From the NCBI GenBank assembly GCA_964023275.1, contig OZ029916.1:26426953-26490952 (forward strand): DNA of 64,000 nucleotides, given 5' to 3'. Of the stretch, positions 1 through 27,930 are shown piece by piece. The translations under genes and the position numbers were made by a program. Numbering within the stretch: position 1 is the stretch's first letter; each line of letters starts with the position of its first letter. The notes beneath the pieces are model-generated. The model made no database searches, had not been told where the DNA came from, and was given only the letters and a program-made list of their open reading frames with translations. The stretch is from Norana najaformis. Lineage: Eukaryota > Annelida > Clitellata > Crassiclitellata > Hormogastridae.

Positions 1-658
1 AATAACTCAATCGGTCTTCGCCTCGATGACGAAGCCGTACGTTTAGCCGTAGGTCTCCGTCTCGGAGCTATCCTATGTCAACCACATAATTGCACACGTG
101 GAGCTCTGGTGACTGCTGAGGGGTCGCATGGTCTCTCTTGCCGTTTGGGACCCGGCAGAATGGCACTTCACGCTTGTCTCAATGACCTCATTCACAGAAG
201 TCTGACTCGAGCGGGCTTCCCATCAGTGAAAGAATCTACGGGTCTCTCTAGAACAGACGGCAAGAGACCGGATGGCCTTACCCTCCCTCATTCCTTGGCG
301 TTCGGGGCGCAGCTTCCTATGGGATGTCACCGTGATTGACACGCTTTCACATTCTTACTTACAGGCAACTTCTGTTACGGCAGGAGGCGCAGCTGAATTG
401 GCGGCCGATAGAAAAACTTTGAAATATGATCATCTCACTAATGCATACCACTTTGTCCCTCTGGCCTTTGAGACTTTAGGCCCTATCAATGGTTTGGATA
501 TGACCTTTCTCACAGACTTGGGACGTATATTGTCCCTCATATCCCGAGATGGTAGAGAAACAGGTTACCTCTTTCAACGTTTGTCCATAACATTACAGCG
601 TTTCAATGCAGTCGCCTTCCACGGTACATTTGTGGTGCCGAATCCAGACGAGGATTAG
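1..658 (+). mobile_element. Non-LTR retrotransposon (LINE) ORF2 C-terminal fragment, frameshifted
   Basis: The forward translation reads as the region downstream of the reverse transcriptase found in many invertebrate LINE ORF2 proteins. Visible blocks are LAVGLRLGAILCQPH, a HGLSCR motif with Cys/His residues, KRPDGLTL, then IPWRSGRSFLWDVTV, AGGAAELAADRK and LFQRLSITLQRFNA before a stop at 656-658. The first part runs in frame 1 and the rest in frame 2, with a frameshift at about 275-295, so the copy is broken. Its 5' part lies outside the window. The family assignment rests on remembered motifs. Confidence 0.72.
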
Positions 659-725
659 CCGTTCCAGAGTCCCTCTCTCTCTTTTTCTCCGGAAATTTTT
701 GAACAACCAAGGGATTATACTTACC

Positions 726-815
726 TTGGTAAAAAATAATAATAGAGAAACATGCCACCTTTTCCAACGCCTATCAGTTGTCATCCAAAGCTTTAATGCT
801 GCCACCTTTATTATT
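726..815 (+). mobile_element. Second partial copy of the same LINE C-terminus
   Basis: About 90 bases repeat the end of the preceding fragment in diverged form. The translation NRETCHLFQRLSVVIQSFNA parallels GRETGYLFQRLSITLQRFNA at about 549-608. A short (AAT)n tract precedes it. It looks like a nested or tandem second fragment, not part of a gene. Confidence 0.55.
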
Positions 816-839
816 ATGAATTAGTAACCCCGATGTGCC

Positions 840-1125
840 GGTTTCTAATGCACAAAGCATCAACCGATGGCGCATCAAAGCCAATCAGGTCAATATCCAG
901 AAGGTCAGCCCACAAGACAGAGAGGCAGCCTGTGGTGGATATGCAGTTGGAAAGAGGTAAGTTTTAGGTTGAGAACGAATTGACATAAGCGAATGAGCAG
1001 AACGGACACAGGAATTTTGGCCCAACAACCGAAAAAGTCCACTCATCAACAATAGTTCTAGTCCAAGACTAGAGAAAGACATTAAGATGACCTTGCACAA
1101 TACAGAATAACGGTAGGCCTAAGTC
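840..1125 (-). mobile_element. LINE 3' end, family C, reverse orientation
   Basis: Read on the minus strand, this segment encodes a decayed piece resembling HSLMSIRSQPKTYLFPTAYP and then a tail with the GATGCTTTGTGCATTAGA signature. The same tail recurs at 4464, 28841, 29891, 35187, 53184 and 57700, so it is an interspersed family. It matches the extreme C-terminus and 3' tail of a CR1/L2-like LINE. No intact frame remains. Confidence 0.6.
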
Positions 1126-1648
1126 TTGGGAATAAGGACTGATTTAATGTAGGCTATTGTGGTTGGCCGGAGTCCAATATTTTATACTCTGTAGGTTAAG
1201 TCCCAATTAAAAACAAATCTTTTGCTGAACAGGAAGCCAGTGCAAAGATTTAAGCACAAAGTTTATATTCTCGTATTTTGAAGTATTTGTTGTGGCTCTA
1301 GTCCTCTAGTCAAGGAGTTCTGAACTCTTAGAGTTTTTGCGTGTTTGAATTTTGACTATGATAAATCACGCGAAGTCTACGTTTCCTCTGACTCATTTCA
1401 AATTCTTGCATAAGATATAGGCCGGAGCAAACAGGCAAGCAGACGGTTACGTTGGACATGTTTGGAATTCTAGCGATGACAAAGATAGGAGAAAGAGATC
1501 CGGATAGGAGTGCTTAAAGTAGGCCTAATGCTGACCCGACAAAATCGCCTTTTATCGCCTCTGTGCACGCCCTAACCACAATTTTGCTGGCTTCATTTGT
1601 CATACACGTGCCGCGTCTCTATGCGGCCTGCCAAACTGGCTCCTATTT
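1126..1648. other. No gene recognised
   Basis: This is AT-rich spacer between two LINE tails. I see no convincing coding frame, RNA gene or simple repeat. It includes one TAGGCCTA octamer at 1520. Confidence 0.5.
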
Positions 1649-1815
1649 AATCGTAATCGTAATTCCGAGATTTCTACAGCGCCCAACGAAAGCCGCTCCG
1701 CGGGGACCAGCTTATTCAAAGGCGCTCAGTCAAAAACAAAATCGATAGGCAAAAGGGATTCGGTTCCAGGTCAAGATCCGAAAGTCAGGCAGAGAAAATC
1801 GAGTCACCCGTGGTT
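1649..1815 (-). mobile_element. LINE 3' tail, family A, reverse orientation
   Basis: It begins with the complement of an (ATTACG)n microsatellite-like tail and continues through the complement of a conserved tail with the signature TTTTGACTGAGCGCCT. The same tail occurs at 39475-39782, 45370-45492, 48311-48655 (reverse) and 49010-49150. The copy at 47340-49150 carries reverse transcriptase sequence upstream of this tail, which identifies it as a LINE 3' end. Confidence 0.65.
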
Positions 1816-1961
1816 CTGCTTTGTAGCTGCTTCCCCACGGTCATCATTTAAATGCCGTGCAATGGTGTTAATGGCAGTATTAGACTTGTACGTGTAAGTG
1901 AGTAGACGCCCAAAAGGTAACAGACAGTGATTCGAGTCAGTCGACAGTCAGTACACGGATG

Positions 1962-3928
1962 CAGGGCCTCTGAGAGGAAATTTGTAAGGTGGTTCAAGAC
2001 TGTTTTCGGGCCCCTTCTTACGGGCCTTCTCCCAACAGCCGTCCTGTTTTGTCTTAATACCCATTATAATACAAAGTCTACAGTGCAACATTTGTAAATT
2101 GTTATACTACAATGCGACATTTGTTAGACAACAGTTTACGGTCTTCTGTCAGTGAGTGCCTTCACTTCAATCAGAAGTTCAAATGGAAGTATGAAGTCTC
2201 AATTAAAAGAAAAACCTGGGGAGCCACACCCACTGTCACCCAGCCACAAATAAGAATATGTTCATACTTTCAAAAAACTTAATAGGCTTATTTACTTAAC
2301 AGAGGAGCTTTCCTGACCTTCTATTCTCCAAAATTTCTTATGACAGTACCAAAATCACATGTTCTGGCAATGTTTCACTCAATACTCAGTCTGGTCAAAT
2401 CCACAAGAGTTCTTGAGACATTGTAGACCTTAAAAATCCTTAATCAACTTGAGTTTGCTGAATGATCTCTCTGCAGAGGCTACTGTTGCTGGAATTGTTA
2501 GCAGTATTCGTAAGCTGACACAAACATTAGGAAATAGCTCGGAAAGATTGTATTCTGTTAATAAGTTCAACAGGTCTAATGGCGTTACCTGTGCACTTCC
2601 AAAATTTGCCATATGTACTGAGGATAAATATAGCATTTCTGTTATGAAATCCTGAACAATAAGGTCAGCAGAATATTGCTTTGCTAAAGCTAAAGCTTTT
2701 CCTTCCAGATCACTTATAGACATGGTCAGATATTTCCACAAGAAATCAAACTTTTCAGCCAACTGCTTAAGAGCACTGAAACGGACAGGTAATACTGCTA
2801 TACTGTAACATTATCTATCAAGACATAAAACACAGACTTTCTGAAGTAGGCCTCTTCTGGCAAATTCATCTGTGTCTCATTTCCATCAAGTTGGCATCGG
2901 GTGTGTTGTCATCATGCAGCCTCACCCTCTTGTGACTAACTCCACCACGTCGACGAGAGAGTTTTATTTCTATGTTAAGGTTTGAGGCAACCAGCTTGCC
3001 TTCATTCCACATGCATTTCCAGTTGTTTCGGAGTTTTGTCAAATCTTCTAGAAGTGTTTCAATGTTTGCTACTTCGACATCCAATGTGGCATCTCTGGCT
3101 TGAATGACCTTCTTGCAGTTATCTATGCAAGCTAATATTTTGTACCACACAGCTGACATTAACACACACACACAAAACATATCACATAGGATAAAACTCC
3201 ATGGACCTCATTTCTTGTTTTGGCTGTTAAGTTTAGCTCTAGAAGGCCTTCCAATGCTAATTTAATGCCAGGCAGGTGAGCTGAAAAAGGCTTCACACTT
3301 TCAATAAGATCTGACCATCTCGTTTCATACATACCATGAAGAGAACAACCACTTTACCAATAATGCCCACCGTTTAGGGCTGGAGCTAGACAAGTTGTAG
3401 ACAGTTCGAATTGTTCCAAAAAAGGTTATTGCTTCAGGTATGCATTCAGCAGGATCATTCCCACACAAGTTAAGTGTGTGACAACCACAAGGGGAAAAAA
3501 TTGCTGCAGAGCACTGTTCTTGTGTTTTTTCTTGTGCGACGTTGTATTTTCCTGCCATATTTGTCCCATTGTCATAGGCTTGAGCTCTACAGTCATTGAG
3601 AGGAATAGCGTGTTCTTTCAAAGTATCAGTTATCAACTGAACGATTTCTTCCCCTCTTTTGTAACTACAATCTGCAAACTTGAGAAAACCTGGTGGACGA
3701 AAACCTGGAATCTGGGATAAGGCTAAAGGTCTCCAGCGAGTCCTTTGACTTCTCATGCCTCTCAACCAATATCCAAGAGCAAGGTGACACCCACATTATT
3801 AGAAGAACAGTCTGAAGTTCTGAACAGAATCTATTTAATGCTACATTTAATGTTACATTTTGTGGGCCCCCAAGGGCCCTCCGGGCCCCGGAGCGACTAA
3901 CCGGCTGCACCCCCTCTCATAGGCCCTG
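1962..3928 (-). mobile_element. hAT-superfamily DNA transposon with TIRs and 8-bp target duplication
   Basis: The left end reads CAGGGCCTCTGAGAGG (1962-1977). The right end, read in reverse, is CAGGGCCTATGAGAGG (3913-3928), with one mismatch in 16. The element is flanked by the perfect 8-bp direct repeat CACGGATG at 1954-1961 and 3929-3936, the target-site duplication length expected for hAT elements. The interior holds minus-strand transposase remnants similar to ZMYM1-like hAT proteins. Total length is 1967 bp. The transposase is interrupted, so the copy is probably not autonomous, although its ends look complete. Confidence 0.9.
2430..3765 (-). pseudogene. Decayed hAT transposase (ZMYM1-like)
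   Basis: Three minus-strand blocks follow family order. Block 3325-3765 carries a catalytic-core-like stretch (NCRAQAYDNGTNMAGKY, CGCHTLNLCGND, ITFFGTIRTVYNLSSSS). Block 2866-3180 is helical (WYKILACIDNCKKVIQARD, LDVEVANIETLLEDL). Block 2430-2762 holds the hAT dimerisation signature (LLTIPATVASAERSFSKLKL). They lie in different frames separated by stops, and no DNA-binding zinc finger is visible. The coding sequence is therefore broken. It sits wholly inside the TIR-bounded element. Confidence 0.8.
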
Positions 3929-4264
3929 CACGGATGAACGATATGCAGTGCTGGACGTCAATACAAGTCATCGTCGACTTGTTTCATCTTCCTGCTGGGG
4001 CGACTACCAGCAGATCCGGTCAACCTAATGGGCTGCTCCACCCCTTATATTTCTTTTGTACTCCATTAACTTTCGGCTACTTCTTGGACCTGCCAGACTA
4101 GTGGTGGTAACTGTAGCCAGCTACAGACCAAGTTTGCGCCGAACAAAAGTTGCTGTCAGAGTCTGAACCCAAAACTATGTTAACCTAATTAAGAGATCTT
4201 GTCTCTTTCTGGCGGCCACCGGATCTAACTGCGTTGATTGAAATTTTGATCTCTACCTTATCTA

Positions 4265-4545
4265 CTACAGCCCATGTTTCTGGATGGTTATTCACTGCAC
4301 TAGGCCTATGTCTTGTAATTCTTTTATATCATTCAGGTCTAAACTTAAGACACATCTCTTCCAATGTGCTTACCCCAGTAGCCTGGCTTCTACTATCTCT
4401 GACCTATTGGAATTCGACCCAGCTTCTCCAACGGTTAATGATTTTTTACTGCGATTTTGACTTGAAGCGACCATCGACTGATGCCTTGAACATTATGATA
4501 GCCGTGCTCTAGAAGTCTTTAGATTAGAATAGATCGTAAGTCTTC
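4265..4545 (+). mobile_element. LINE 3' end, family C
   Basis: The translation shows the decayed LINE C-terminus (FRSKLKTHLFQCAYPSSLA in one frame), followed by the family tail with CATCGACTGATGCCTTG near 4470. It parallels 29760-29965 almost segment for segment. The open frame here is only a remnant. Confidence 0.6.
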
Positions 4546-5559
4546 ACTAACCATCGGCAGCGCACCGCATTCATTGTTCGTAAACCAACCATCGTCCTAT
4601 GCTTCTTTCGTCATAGCTGTTGCTACTTTGAACGTGCTTCTATCACTCTCAGACTCACTGGCTTAAAGTGTAAATGTAGGTCTAAATCTCAGCGATTTCT
4701 CAACGTTACACAAAAGCTGCGTCAGGGAGACCAATTTAATCACCGGCACTATATAAAATCAAGTCCGCACGAGCCAGGTTATTTGGTCGGTTTCAAAACC
4801 AGATCAGGATTCAGAGGGGATCAAGCGGGGAGATAACATCGTGCTACCGTGAAAATCGTTGTTGATAGTGGTCATGAAATGGCACAGGGGCAGAAGCACG
4901 ATAAGATAGGTTGAAGAGTTCGGTTTCAGTCTTGGGTGAAAAGCTGCATGTAGAAGAGAGGGCGAACGGAGTGCTTGTTATTACTTAGGCTACTTGTGTT
5001 CTGGACAATTTCTCTAGCACCTTCTAGGAACATCTCGATAGCACTTCTTGCTAGCTTACATGATGATAAAGGACAAGAATCTGTAGACCTTAACTCGAGG
5101 TAGTATCAACAGGAGCAAAAATCTACTTATTGAAAAGGAAAAAGTAGATTTTAGGTTATTTAGTTTTTGGGTTTTATGCTCCAGACGACGAAATCAGAAC
5201 TATGGCGGTGTATAGAATATTTACACTTGAATTCAATGTCGAAGATCGCGTTACATGCTTATGGACATATACATCATGAATATTAATATTCATGAATATT
5301 AATATTCATGATGTCTACGCTTATTGAGCATGATCCGCTTAAACATCGCACTCGATGTTAATTACAATTTGTTTTACAAAAAATATATAAAAACAGAAAT
5401 AAGATTTTCTTTTCCATTTCCGCCAAAACAAAAAACAACAACCTAAAATCTAATTTGGGACTTTAGTGGGTTTTTAGATGTATTAACCTAGTATCTAAAA
5501 ACCTAATTCTGGCACATTTTAATCATTAGATTTTCCTTCTTACTTACGTAAGCGTCATC
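4546..5559. other. Intergenic DNA upstream of kinesin
   Basis: No gene is recognised. The stretch includes an AT-rich inverted-repeat zone. A block around 5147-5160 (TAGATTTTAGGTT) recurs in inverse orientation near 5440-5455, and a 44-bp perfect palindrome lies between them. A small palindromic mobile element is possible, but its ends could not be defined. Confidence 0.4.
5271..5314. repeat. 44-bp perfect palindrome
   Basis: The sequence equals its own reverse complement over 44 bases. It is built from the internal repeat CATGAATATTAATATT and is bounded by ACATCATG and CATGATGT. Symmetry breaks at 5270/5315. It can fold into a cruciform or hairpin and lies about 600 bp upstream of the kinesin start codon. 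Confidence 0.9.
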
Positions 5560-5908
5560 GATAACTGAATGCCAGATGTTTTCTGCGCAAACGAAGCCTT
5601 ATTATTATTCATGCATGATTCTGCAGTTGGCTCTATGCATCACCATCAGCATTGGGCGCATCTGCAGCAAAGGCAAACTCAGCAGCAGGAGCGTGATCAT
5701 CAGTAGCGGCGAATGCAGGAGGAGCAGCGGCAGGAGCGCAGGAGGCTGTATAGATTACCGTGCGGATCGACCGAAGCAGGCTGTTTGCGCAGAGGAGAGA
5801 GACCTGATGATCGGGTGTGACGTGGTCGGTTCGGATCGTACGCCCATCCGCCTCACGGTCTTTTGTTTTAGAAATACAGAAATTCGGTGCTTTTAAAAAA
5901 CCAGTAAA
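5560..5908 (+). promoter_or_regulatory. Probable kinesin 5' leader and proximal promoter region
   Basis: These bases precede the kinesin ATG and are more GC- and purine-rich than their surroundings, with a CAG/AGG-rich stretch at about 5660-5750. An open frame at 5576-5896 ends in a stop before the ATG and shows no protein signature. It may be an upstream ORF in the leader. No TATA box or start site can be assigned. Confidence 0.4.
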
Positions 5909-21849
<15,941 letters not shown>

Positions 21850-24800
21850 ATGTCTCTCTCTCTCTTTGTACAGGTACGCTGTCATCAGACTTACCATAGC
21901 AACTGGATATCCTCAGAATCATGAAGGTCTGGCTGTTTGCCTGCTTTCTTGTTCTGTCTGTATATGTATGTATGTGTGTATTTATGTATGTTACTGGGCT
22001 TTTGTAGAATGCCTTTTCAGGATCTCTCAAAAGTGCTAGGACCTTTCTATGGACTGTTGTTATACTTCTCTTTCTTTCTATTCATGTGGTTATGTCTCTT
22101 CTGTGTGATTGTCTGTTTGTTTGCCTGCCTGCCTGCCACTATTTGCACATGAATGTGGTGATTTTTTCTCATTAAATTTTTGTTTTTTATTTGCAGGTCT
22201 TGTAACTGAATTCATGAGATGAAATCCAGCAAAATCAAATTACTGTTTGCCACATTGTCTCTTTGTAGATTGAGTTAAGACGATCTCTATGATCTGATAC
22301 TTACTTTTTTCTCAGATTCAAAAACTTTCGTCATAAAATGCCTAGGTTGTGTTTTTGACTTGAGATTTGAAATACATTATTGATGTTTTTAGAGCATCTT
22401 CACTAAAGGCTTTAATACACACAATTTCTGTAATACACCCAATTTTTCTAATTACTATGCTGAGTTTAAGTTACTGATTGGAATTAATGTAACAGTTTTA
22501 CTTAACATGGAAATTGTTAATAATTTATTCATTTGAATGATTACTTTGTGTTGCTTAATCATAAATCAGGTAGTTGTTTAGCAAGTAATGATTAGCTTAT
22601 AAACTAGTAATTTAAATGATTAGAGAATCAGTTAATTAGTAGCTGTTTAGACGATATAGTCTACATTCAGTCAGTTGAGGTTTCATTCTTTACATCTTCA
22701 TACAGTATAATTTTTAGTGAAGATAGGCTGAAAGAAATTCTTGATCTTGCTGGACAAGTGCCATTTAACCAAGGCACAATTTTTCTGCGATTATTTTTCT
22801 TGCGTGTGTTGTTGCACTGTTACTTTGTATGGCGTGTGTACAGTTTCAAGTGCAACAAGAACTTCTATGATTCTGTCTTCATCATATTTCCAGTCATTTT
22901 GTGTAGATAACAAAACAGTTGTCTATGTAACAAATCACTTTTGTGGTTAGTCTTGATGTTTGCAATCTTTAGACAATTTGTGTTGTGCTATATTCAAACA
23001 AAGTTTGGCTTACTGATGATACTAGTCCTGTTTCCTTGCTACTTTAGTGTTATTGCTATCGCTGCTTTGTATTATTAGTGATCATATTATCTACTCATGA
23101 AGATGATGAACAATAATAACACTAAACAGAATATGACTGTTTATTCACTAGTTGTCTGTAGTCATTTTCCATGATCATTCTTGAAGTTATCGTCATTGTC
23201 ATGTTGCTGTCATCACACTAATCATGATTACTGTCATTATTCTTAGTGTTGGCTGTTTGTTTTTCTTTGGGCATATGGTTGATTTCGTTTTCTTCCACTT
23301 TGGTGTCTTTTGCTTGTTCTTGGTTCTTTTTATGTATAGTGAGCTTTTCTTAAATCCATGGCTGTGTATCATGTAATGTGCAATACGGTTAACTACAGAT
23401 TTTAGTCCAACCACAGGGTGTCCATTCACCGTAGTCAGGCACCAATTACCTGGCAGCAAATTCTCAAAATGTCAAAGTTGTGATAATTTTGAGAAGTCTG
23501 GATTGGGAAACTTTGGAGTTTTCAATTTTGGACCTGTGAGTTTTGAGTGAAGTCTTGTACCAACTGTTTGCTGAATTTTGTTTGTTTCATTAGTGGAATG
23601 TGGTATAGGAGGAAGGCATGAAAATATTGGAAAAATTGGTAGATAATTAAATTTTCCAGAGTGACCACCCTGTGTGATTATATTGTGGCTGTACAGTGTG
23701 AAACATTTGAGGCAGATGCCATGACACAATGTGACATGTAACGTGATAGTCTACATAGATATATATATATATATTTGTTTTTATTGCATTTTTCAGCACA
23801 GTTAAGTTATTGACTAGCACTTGTAATGCAATTTTTATTTGACCTAAATATCTGTAATTACTAAATTAAATCAACTTGATATCATTCTGCAAATGAGATC
23901 TGCTGCCTTTGGAGCCGGTGCAGGTGAATGCTAAAGGGGTTTCTGTCGCAGATTAAGGTTTTCTTTGTGTGGTTGCGAAGCAGTAAAGGCTGTAAGGAAA
24001 TTTTCAAGTGAAACTTCATGAAACGCTTCAAGGACTAACAGAAGCATGATCTGGTGATTTTATTATGTTATAAAGTATGGTTATTTTGTTAACTGAATTA
24101 AAAATTATAGAAGAACCCTAAGGAAGTGACTGGTTTTTTCAGTGTGAGTTTCCGTTGTGTTTTCTTATTTAGTTTTGCTGACTAAAGCAAAAACAAAATG
24201 GTCTCAGTGTTTTCCAACAGTTTTCTTTGTCACCTGCATCGATGCTTTTGAAATGGTTAGAACAGCCATTGGTGTTTCTTTCTGTTGTCAGCATTTTGCT
24301 TGGAATCATTTTAGGATTTGCACCGTAACCACTGATCTCTGCTAACTGTTGACTGTATAAAGAATGTTAACTGTGAAATTTAAAACTTAGGCTGCATTCT
24401 TGCATTGCACAACATTATATGCATTGTAGATTTTCACACAGGATTGTTAGTTTGCTTAGTCAGCACTGTTAAATTTTGGGTAAACCTAAATATATGTTGA
24501 TTCTGAAAGACGTTTGTTGGTGTGTTAGGAGGAGGACATTGGCTGCAGTTCATTTGTCTGACCTACTCACTGCTTGCTCCTTCCTTGAGGCAAGCTAACT
24601 GCATGTTAGGCTGGAGTGAATGTAATAGACAAAAGTTTTTCATGATGTTTCAGTTGGCATGGGGTTCAAAACTTGGGTATGGGTACTAGTTTTGCAACCA
24701 TGAATTATCATACCTCAATTATTATATTTGAAGTGCCCACAAGTTCAGTTTTACATTATTCTGCAGCATCAAGGTTATGTAGACGATGTCTCAGCTGTAA

Positions 24801-27800
24801 GCAAAGTGCAGATGAGGCATTGCAGCTATAGGTAAACAGTTGGTACAAGAACTCCTCAAGGACCTCTGCCAGTTTACTCTTTCTCCATTTTCATCTGTCA
24901 CTTTGAGTTCTTTCCTTTATTACACAATAATTATAACAATTCTGAAGCATTTAATTCCACACTTAAAACTGAACTTATCTTGCTGTCTTATCTTGGTCTC
25001 ACTGCTGCACCATACTATGACCACTGTCCTCCCCATAATCACTTTCGATTGACTTGAAGCCCATCATATTCTGACATGGCGCTGAAACTGATGAAACAAT
25101 CTGGCTGTTGGAGACTTGAATTGACAAAGCGCTGGCAAATAAGCTGTTCTCTTTGACGCATCTTGTGCATCAGGCCAAGAAAATTTATAGATTTACATTA
25201 CATTGTTGCAGGAACACAAATACAGGGCAGCGGTATTTGTTCTTGTTTAAGGCTTCATGGCCATGATTTCTACAATTCCTCGTCCAGCCTTAAAACAAAA
25301 ATTACTTTAAAGCATAGCATTGCAAAATAATATATAATTCAACCTTTTGCCTCCAAAATTAAATAGTTAAGGAGTTTTCAGTCGCCTTGAGGCACCCAAG
25401 AGGTAGATGAATCCAGTAGTATTTTAAAGGCAAGTTACAACATAGACTTTGCAACTTTTGCCTTCCCTGCCGATCTCACAATATCACTTTAATTTATTCA
25501 CTCCACCCTACCAGTGCCGTGGGTCATGATGATGTTAACTGCCGGTTGCTAGTTTCCTGGCATTGTTCATTTGCTGCGTTTGCTCGCTAGAAAGGCCTAA
25601 GTTTTCATCCATAAGATAGATTTGATGCCTTGAAACACAATGATCTCTTGTGGCTGCACGTCTGCCATCCTGTCGTCCCTGAGGATCTTTCAGTTAATCT
25701 GGAACTTGATAGCCAGTCTGGTTCGTACTTTAAATTTCTACTGTGACTTTTCAGGATACTGAACTTATCCAATTTACACCAGCTGAACTACTGGGTTTAT
25801 AGACTCGACAGATTGGTTTGGATGTCGTTTAAGCTGAACATTTTTGGGTCTTAGACCTTGGAATATTGTTGGAAGTCTTTAAACCAGACATGCTAGATCT
25901 TGGGCTTCATGTTAAAGATCTATATGCAGTTTTTCAAGTCTAGGATATGAGTATTTTATGGGGCATGAGTATTTTTACAACTATGCTTGTCTTTTTACCT
26001 AACTCAGATTCTTTGCAAATTGAAGCTATAATAATTTCAGTTTGGTCTTTGAACATCACAAGGTTGCATTAGCTTTTAGTATGTAAAACTTTCAAATCTT
26101 TGTCATTTACTCTAGAAATGCCTAGGAAATTTCTCTACCCACCCTCTTCTGAGATTTTGTCATGATGCCAGGCAACTAACAAACACGTCCTCTGGAAAGC
26201 TGGTTTCGGATATGAGAGCTCATGAATGTTAGAACTGCGGTTGGAGTAATTCTTGAAGTGTTGATGATGCTGTATATTAGTAGATAGATCTCAGGTGTAC
26301 ATGCATTTGAAATGCCATCAGTTTATGTTCTGGCATTTGTATTGGCAGAGTAGACTTTCCTAGAACGGTTAAGATGTGCAAATGTCAGGTTTATCAGAAT
26401 CACAAAATAACAAAGAACATCTGTGCATAACAAATTGTTACAGGAATTCAAAAGTGTTCTCAAATGTTGTCAAAAGCTTTCATGATGTCACTTCTTATTG
26501 GGTGTCATATGTATCCTGTTGGGAATTATTTTGTTTCAGCTTTTCTTTTCCTTAGTAGTAGGTAGGCCTACAATATCAATTTCACTTAACATAATGTATT
26601 ATTTATATGTTGCACTAACTTTGTTGTCTTTGCTATGATGAATGACATTTATGTATAGCTTTGGATATAGTGGCAGTTTCCATATGTCTTTCTATACTAT
26701 GTTGGGTGCACACTGTTGAGATTTCATGTTTTCATCTAGTTTATCCTAGTCTTTTGCCACGTATCCACTATTTGCATCATTCAGAAAACTTCTGGTGCAC
26801 AGATGATTTCTCTGGATTCTAAATTCAGTCTTCTCTTGTAATGGCTAGTTATGTTTAATTCCTTATTTTGAATTGCTTTTAGACAGTGCATTAGGTAAAT
26901 TAGTTACTCAGCTTTAGCTGTATGTGGAGTGCCTGATCCATTCAGAGTTAGAAAGAGTACAGAGTTCAAAGCCTCTGAAGGCTGAAACTTAATTTAAAAG
27001 CGATTACAGTCCTGTGATGAAGTAAAATGAAAGTCATAATAAAATAATAATAATAAAAATAATAGTTGTGGTTATAAAATTAAAATAAGAAAAATGATAT
27101 CATGCTATTTAAAATCTGTCACTTGATGTGTTTAATTGCAGACCAGTTATTAGCAGCTTTTCATCTGCTTGAGTTATCGCTGAATATGTTTTGTCTGACT
27201 ATCCTCAACAGCTTCATGTGGTGATGGTGTGCTATGTGTGATTTATGTGATCGTATTTTTCGTGCTTGTAAGTAGTCAGTCGATGTAAACAGATCGTAAT
27301 CTTCTTAACCATTCACAGTTTCCTCTTCCATTAGGTCAAAGTTATCTGGGCAGCATGGAGATCGAGTGCAGGATTTGTCAACTAACTTGTGCTGTTTGCA
27401 CTTTCTCCTGCAAGCTTTGATCTTTGAAATGATGCCTAGCTTTTCCATCATAATAGATTGATAATACTGCTGTTCATAGACTGTAAAATTTCAGGTAATA
27501 CGTGTATATGGGAAAATTTGGCATAAACTTAGTCAGTGATTAAAAATTTTATTCATATTTTGTGAGGATAATAAATGATTTTATGAATATGTAGTTGTAG
27601 TAATTAATTTTAGTCTTAATGACTGATTTGTACTTTGCTGTCTGCTGCACAAATTTTTACTGAGGGTTGAGAATTTTCTGAGTTGTAATGCCTCAAGATC
27701 TTGTAAATCTTTTCGCAGCAAACTATTGACAACTTGTTTTCTTTACATTTAGTCGTAATTTGTAAATAATATGATCAACTGACATCAGTTGCATGGTAAT

Positions 27801-27930
27801 TTAACTTGGAAAGATCAACTTTTATATTATTAATGTATTAAGTCATTGTATCTGGTTTTCATATGTATCAGTCACAGAGCCTGATTGCTAAAGTCATTCG
27901 TTTTACAATAAAGTAGTGGCTTCTGAACTC
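21850..27930 (+). other. Kinesin 3' flank, possible long 3' UTR
   Basis: About 6 kb follows the stop codon without a recognisable gene. It is AT-rich, and no open frame has a family signature. Several short simple repeats occur, for example (AT)n at about 23757-23775. A canonical AATAAA lies at 27907-27912. The region could be one long 3' UTR, as is common for neuronal kinesin messages, or a shorter UTR plus intergenic DNA. The sequence alone cannot decide. Confidence 0.4.
27907..27912 (+). terminator. Candidate polyadenylation signal
   Basis: AATAAA hexamer about 6.1 kb downstream of the kinesin stop codon. It is a candidate distal signal only. No transcript evidence is available. Confidence 0.25.

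Noticed and set aside
5576-5896. 106-codon frame just before the kinesin ATG
   Set aside because: Ends in a stop before the ATG and has no protein signature. Treated as leader sequence or a possible upstream ORF.
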